In this document: positions 5,497 to 7,486 of the stretch, in pieces | Layout of the letters: the number at the start of each line of letters is the position of its first letter | Position numbering within the stretch: the stretch's first letter is position 1 | Source of the DNA: Prochlorococcus marinus str. MIT 9215 | GTDB taxonomy: Bacteria; Cyanobacteriota; Cyanobacteriia; PCC-6307; Cyanobiaceae | Length of the DNA stretch: 7,486 nt | NCBI GenBank assembly: GCA_949486985.1 | Contig: CATBLW010000227.1 | Coordinates: forward strand, 1-7,486 | Direction of reading: 5' to 3' | Notes under the pieces: model-generated | Seen by the model: only the letters and a program-made list of their open reading frames with translations | The model's database searches: none | What the model was told of the DNA's origin: nothing | Translations under genes and position numbers: made by a program

Positions 5497-6627
5497 ATGC
5501 CTTCAACCCGCACCTGTGTAGGCGTGGTGTTCGGCGGCGAGTCCGGTGAACATGCTGTCTCGATCCGATCGGCGCAAACGGTGATCGCTGCCTTGCGGAG
5601 AGGGATGAATGCTGAACACTTTGAAGTCATACCGCTGTACATCGACCAGCACGGCCGCTGGTGGCCTGCAACTGTTGCTGAAGAGGTCCTAACTCAAGGC
5701 ACTCCAATCGAAATCAAGCCAAGTGAGATCAAGCCAACTGAGGTGAAACTAAGTGCGGGGAAAACAAGTGAGCTGAAACCAAGTGCGGGGAAACAGCCGG
5801 CCCTTGTCGGCAAAGGTTTCATTGGGCTTCCAGAAGGAAGTGAGCAGGTGGATGTTTGGTACCCGGTCTTGCATGGGCCCAACGGCGAAGACGGCACTGT
5901 TCAAGGTCTGTTCACCTTGATGGGCAAGCCTTTCGTGGGCTCAGGTGTTCTTGGATCGGCCGTCAGCATGGACAAATTGGCGATGAAGGCAGCTTTTGCT
6001 TCTGCCGGTTTGTCGCAAGTTCCTTACGTCAGCGTCGTGAGCAGCGACCTTTGCAATCTCAACTCCAGAGAGGCTGTTATCGATCACATTGAGAGCAAGT
6101 TGGGTTATCCATGTTTTGTCAAACCAGCCAATCTTGGCTCCTCCGTTGGCATCAGCAAAGCTCAAAATCGCGATCAGCTTATTGATGGTCTTAACAAAGC
6201 CGCGGGCCTTGATCAAAGGATCGTGGTGGAGCAAGGCATCACCGCTAGAGAACTGGAATGTGCTGTTCTGGGCCGCCAAAAACTGGAAGCTTCTGTCGTT
6301 GGAGAGGTTCGCTTCGATGCTGACTGGTATGACTACGACACCAAATACACAGAAGGGCGCAGTCAGACGCTGATTCCTGCTCCTCTCGCTCAAGACGTTG
6401 TGCAGGAAGTCCGTGAACAGGCATTAGCAGCCTGTAAAGCTGTAGCTGCTCACGGAATGGCACGTGTTGATTTTTTTTATGACGAGGCCAACAACGCCCT
6501 GATGATTAATGAGATCAATACACTCCCAGGCTTCACAAGCCAAAGCATGTATCCCATGCTTTGGGAAGCATCTGGTGTAACGCTAGAAGAATTGGTGTGC
6601 CAGCTCGTACAGACAGCAGGAGAATGA
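5497..6627 (+). CDS. ddl: D-alanine–D-alanine ligase
   Basis: Ddl joins two D-alanines with ATP to make the D-Ala-D-Ala end of the peptidoglycan precursor, in the cytosol. From ATG 5497 the protein has 376 residues, the usual size for longer DdlA-type enzymes. VGVVFGGESGEHAVSIRSA (8-26) is the N-terminal nucleotide-fold signature; HGPNGEDG (126-133) follows. The ATP-grasp core shows KPANLGSSVGISKA (209-222) with the ATP-binding Lys and Ser-rich loop, YDYDTKY (278-284, omega loop with the Tyr typical of D-Ala rather than D-Lac ligases), MARVDFF (321-327) and INEINTLPGFT (337-347, Mg2+ ligands). Residues about 71-100 are a repetitive, Lys/Glu/Ser-rich insert encoded by tandem 15-bp units. ATG 5497 is chosen because the family starts a few residues before GVVFGG; TTG 5461 would add 12 residues and has only a weak GGGA upstream. 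Strong identification. Confidence 0.95.
   Translation: MPSTRTCVGVVFGGESGEHAVSIRSAQTVIAALRRGMNAEHFEVIPLYIDQHGRWWPATVAEEVLTQGTPIEIKPSEIKPTEVKLSAGKTSELKPSAGKQPALVGKGFIGLPEGSEQVDVWYPVLHGPNGEDGTVQGLFTLMGKPFVGSGVLGSAVSMDKLAMKAAFASAGLSQVPYVSVVSSDLCNLNSREAVIDHIESKLGYPCFVKPANLGSSVGISKAQNRDQLIDGLNKAAGLDQRIVVEQGITARELECAVLGRQKLEASVVGEVRFDADWYDYDTKYTEGRSQTLIPAPLAQDVVQEVREQALAACKAVAAHGMARVDFFYDEANNALMINEINTLPGFTSQSMYPMLWEASGVTLEELVCQLVQTAGE
5713..5796 (+). repeat. in-frame 15-bp tandem repeat within ddl
   Basis: Five consecutive 15-bp units (5713-5787) and a partial sixth follow the pattern ATCAAGCCAAGTGAG, with variants such as GTGAAACTAAGTGCG and CTGAAACCAAGTGCG. They encode pentapeptides of the form [I/V/L/G]-K-[P/L/T]-[S/T]-[E/A]. 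Units 3-4 and 5-6 also match each other as a 30-bp block (AAGTGCGGGGAAA occurs twice, at 5751-5763 and 5781-5793), indicating stepwise duplication. Length is a multiple of three throughout, so the ddl frame is kept. Confidence 0.85.
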
Positions 6628-6674
6628 TTCAACCCTCATTGATGGCATTCAGGCGTGCCGCTTTTTAAAACCCA

Positions 6675-7085
6675 ATGATGCACGGTTTGCTCTGGTTGCC
6701 CCTGCTTGCGGCTTTTGTTCTTCTGACTGCTCTCGGATGGCTTGAGCGGCGGCGGCAGAATCTATTTCGGAACTGGGCAGAAGGGTCTGAACTCTCCAAG
6801 CTCGATGGCAGCGGCGCCGCACGTCTCAAGGATGGACTCTTGACCTGGAGCAACTTTGAGGCCGGACAATTCAAAGAACAAGGCACTTTTGTCGTCACCA
6901 AGTTGGAACTGGTCGAGCTGATGGCGCTTGCTTCAGGCGATGCCCCTCTGACGCAAGAATCTCAAGGTCGTTGCCGACTCAGATTGGTTGGATCTGGCAA
7001 TGAAATGGACGTGCCCTTTGCGGATGCAGAACGGGCCCGCAGTTGGATGAATCAACTCATGAGCCGAGCGCGTTGCGATCTGTGA
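6675..7085 (+). CDS. unrecognised single-pass membrane protein between ddl and ftsQ
   Basis: This 136-residue protein is not assigned to a named family. Residues about 4-22 (GLLWLPLLAAFVLLTALGW) form one hydrophobic membrane segment, followed by basic ERRRQ, which predicts an N-out/C-in orientation under the positive-inside rule. The remaining about 110 residues would be a soluble cytosolic domain of mixed alpha/beta character, with no obvious catalytic motif. A single Cys at the C terminus (…RARCDL) and one in the middle are visible. Two ATG codons in a row (6675, 6678) could serve as start; the frame is closed just upstream by TAA at 6666. No clear Shine-Dalgarno is seen. It lies 47 nt after ddl, and its stop overlaps the ftsQ GTG by 4 nt, suggesting coupled translation and a link to the cell envelope or division by context only. 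Confidence 0.8.
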   Translation: MMHGLLWLPLLAAFVLLTALGWLERRRQNLFRNWAEGSELSKLDGSGAARLKDGLLTWSNFEAGQFKEQGTFVVTKLELVELMALASGDAPLTQESQGRCRLRLVGSGNEMDVPFADAERARSWMNQLMSRARCDL

Positions 7086-7486
7086 GTTCGTCGAGTCGTG
7101 ATTCGAGATCATCCCTATCACCTGGTGTCGAAAGACGCCGGTTGCTTCGCCAACAAAACCGCCGCGAACGCACGATCAACCTCTGGAGAGTGATCGTGTT
7201 TGCGTCTGTCACAGGCAGCCTTGGTTGGTTGCTTCTCAGTCAGGGCTGGACCCTAACCAGCTCTGAACAAATCAAAATTAAAGGCAGTCCCAATCTTCAG
7301 TTGGCTGCAGTAATCCAAGCTGGTGGACTGAATTTTCCACAGCCTCTTTTGGGCCTCAACCCCAAAGAACTGGAAGAGACCCTTCTGCAGCAACTACCGG
7401 TCAAGTCTGTTGTTGTGCACCGTCGCTTATTGCCACCAGCACTGGAGTTAGACCTGAGAGAGCGAAAGCCCATCGCCTATGCGCTG
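7082..7486 (+). CDS. ftsQ: cell division protein FtsQ, N-terminal 135 residues (3' end outside window)
   Basis: FtsQ is a bitopic inner-membrane divisome protein that links early and late division proteins. The frame starts with GTG 7082, overlapping the previous stop as GTGA, and is open to the window edge. The visible part has the expected order: a basic cytosolic N terminus (RRRLLRQQNRRER, 18-30), one membrane segment (about 35-53, WRVIVFASVTGSLGWLLLS), then a POTRA domain from about residue 62 (IKIKGSPNLQ…). The POTRA/FtsQ ending is typical: PVKSVVVHRRLLPPALELDL followed by RERKPIAYA (127-134). ftsZ would be expected downstream in this lineage but is not in the window. No Shine-Dalgarno is clear, so translational coupling to the upstream gene is likely. 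The identification rests on topology and the POTRA pattern, plus the location after ddl. Confidence 0.88.
   Translation, partial: MSSSSRDSRSSLSPGVERRRLLRQQNRRERTINLWRVIVFASVTGSLGWLLLSQGWTLTSSEQIKIKGSPNLQLAAVIQAGGLNFPQPLLGLNPKELEETLLQQLPVKSVVVHRRLLPPALELDLRERKPIAYAL

Noticed and set aside
5941..6393. 150-residue minus-strand frame opposite ddl
   Set aside because: Antisense to the ATP-grasp core of ddl, which explains the sequence; no supporting start signal.
6644..6666. Possible terminator after ddl (GGCA/TGCC stem then GCTTTTT)
   Set aside because: Only a 4-bp stem with an 8-nt loop, too weak to call; the tight spacing to the next gene also argues for read-through.
1..7486. CRISPR array, transposase, phage or toxin-antitoxin genes
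   Set aside because: No regularly spaced repeats and no such protein motifs were found in any frame considered.

Overview
The window looks like a chromosomal segment of a marine picocyanobacterium of the Synechococcus/Prochlorococcus group. The reasons are the order miaB – ddl – small membrane-protein gene – ftsQ, a DUF4359 protein (a mainly cyanobacterial family), a tRNA-His gene without an encoded CCA end, and a base composition of roughly 50-55% GC in the core genes. This assignment is inference from gene order and protein style; no database search was possible.

Layout. (1) Positions 1-416 hold the 3' end of a polysaccharide pyruvyl transferase family gene on the + strand, in sequence visibly richer in A+T (about 43% GC over the first 240 bases) than the rest. 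This looks like the edge of a surface-polysaccharide gene cluster. (2) Positions 417-633 are a spacer with no recognisable gene, between convergent genes. (3) Positions 634-3679/3700 are a tightly packed minus-strand operon, transcribed right to left: a DUF4359 membrane-anchored or exported protein, a CodA/AtzC-like metal-dependent amidohydrolase, and a GlcD-like FAD-binding oxidoreductase. The first two genes overlap by 4 nt and the last two are 11 nt apart. (4) Positions 3763-3836 encode tRNA-His(GUG) on the + strand, divergent from the operon. (5) Positions 3837-3989 are a spacer with a palindrome and direct repeat, followed by an unusual miaB start region: a strong Shine-Dalgarno-like AAGGAG, a 22-codon upstream ORF, and no ATG in the miaB frame. 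(6) Positions 4027-7486 are a + strand cluster: miaB (tRNA methylthiotransferase), ddl (D-alanine–D-alanine ligase), an unrecognised single-pass membrane protein, and the first 135 codons of ftsQ, which overlaps the preceding gene by 4 nt and runs off the window.

The right-hand cluster joins tRNA modification with peptidoglycan precursor synthesis (Ddl) and the divisome (FtsQ). The small membrane protein between ddl and ftsQ is a candidate envelope or division factor by context only. The left-hand operon is the best candidate for an undescribed function. Its amidohydrolase keeps the metal-binding and catalytic residues of the cytosine deaminase family but has Val where the substrate-binding Gln of CodA is expected. 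It is coupled to an oxidoreductase lacking the usual GlcD C-terminal GDGN-type motif. Together they could be a two-step catabolic or salvage route for an unidentified small molecule. Other noteworthy points are a five-unit, 15-bp in-frame tandem repeat inside ddl and the ambiguous miaB start. No CRISPR array, insertion sequence or phage gene was seen.
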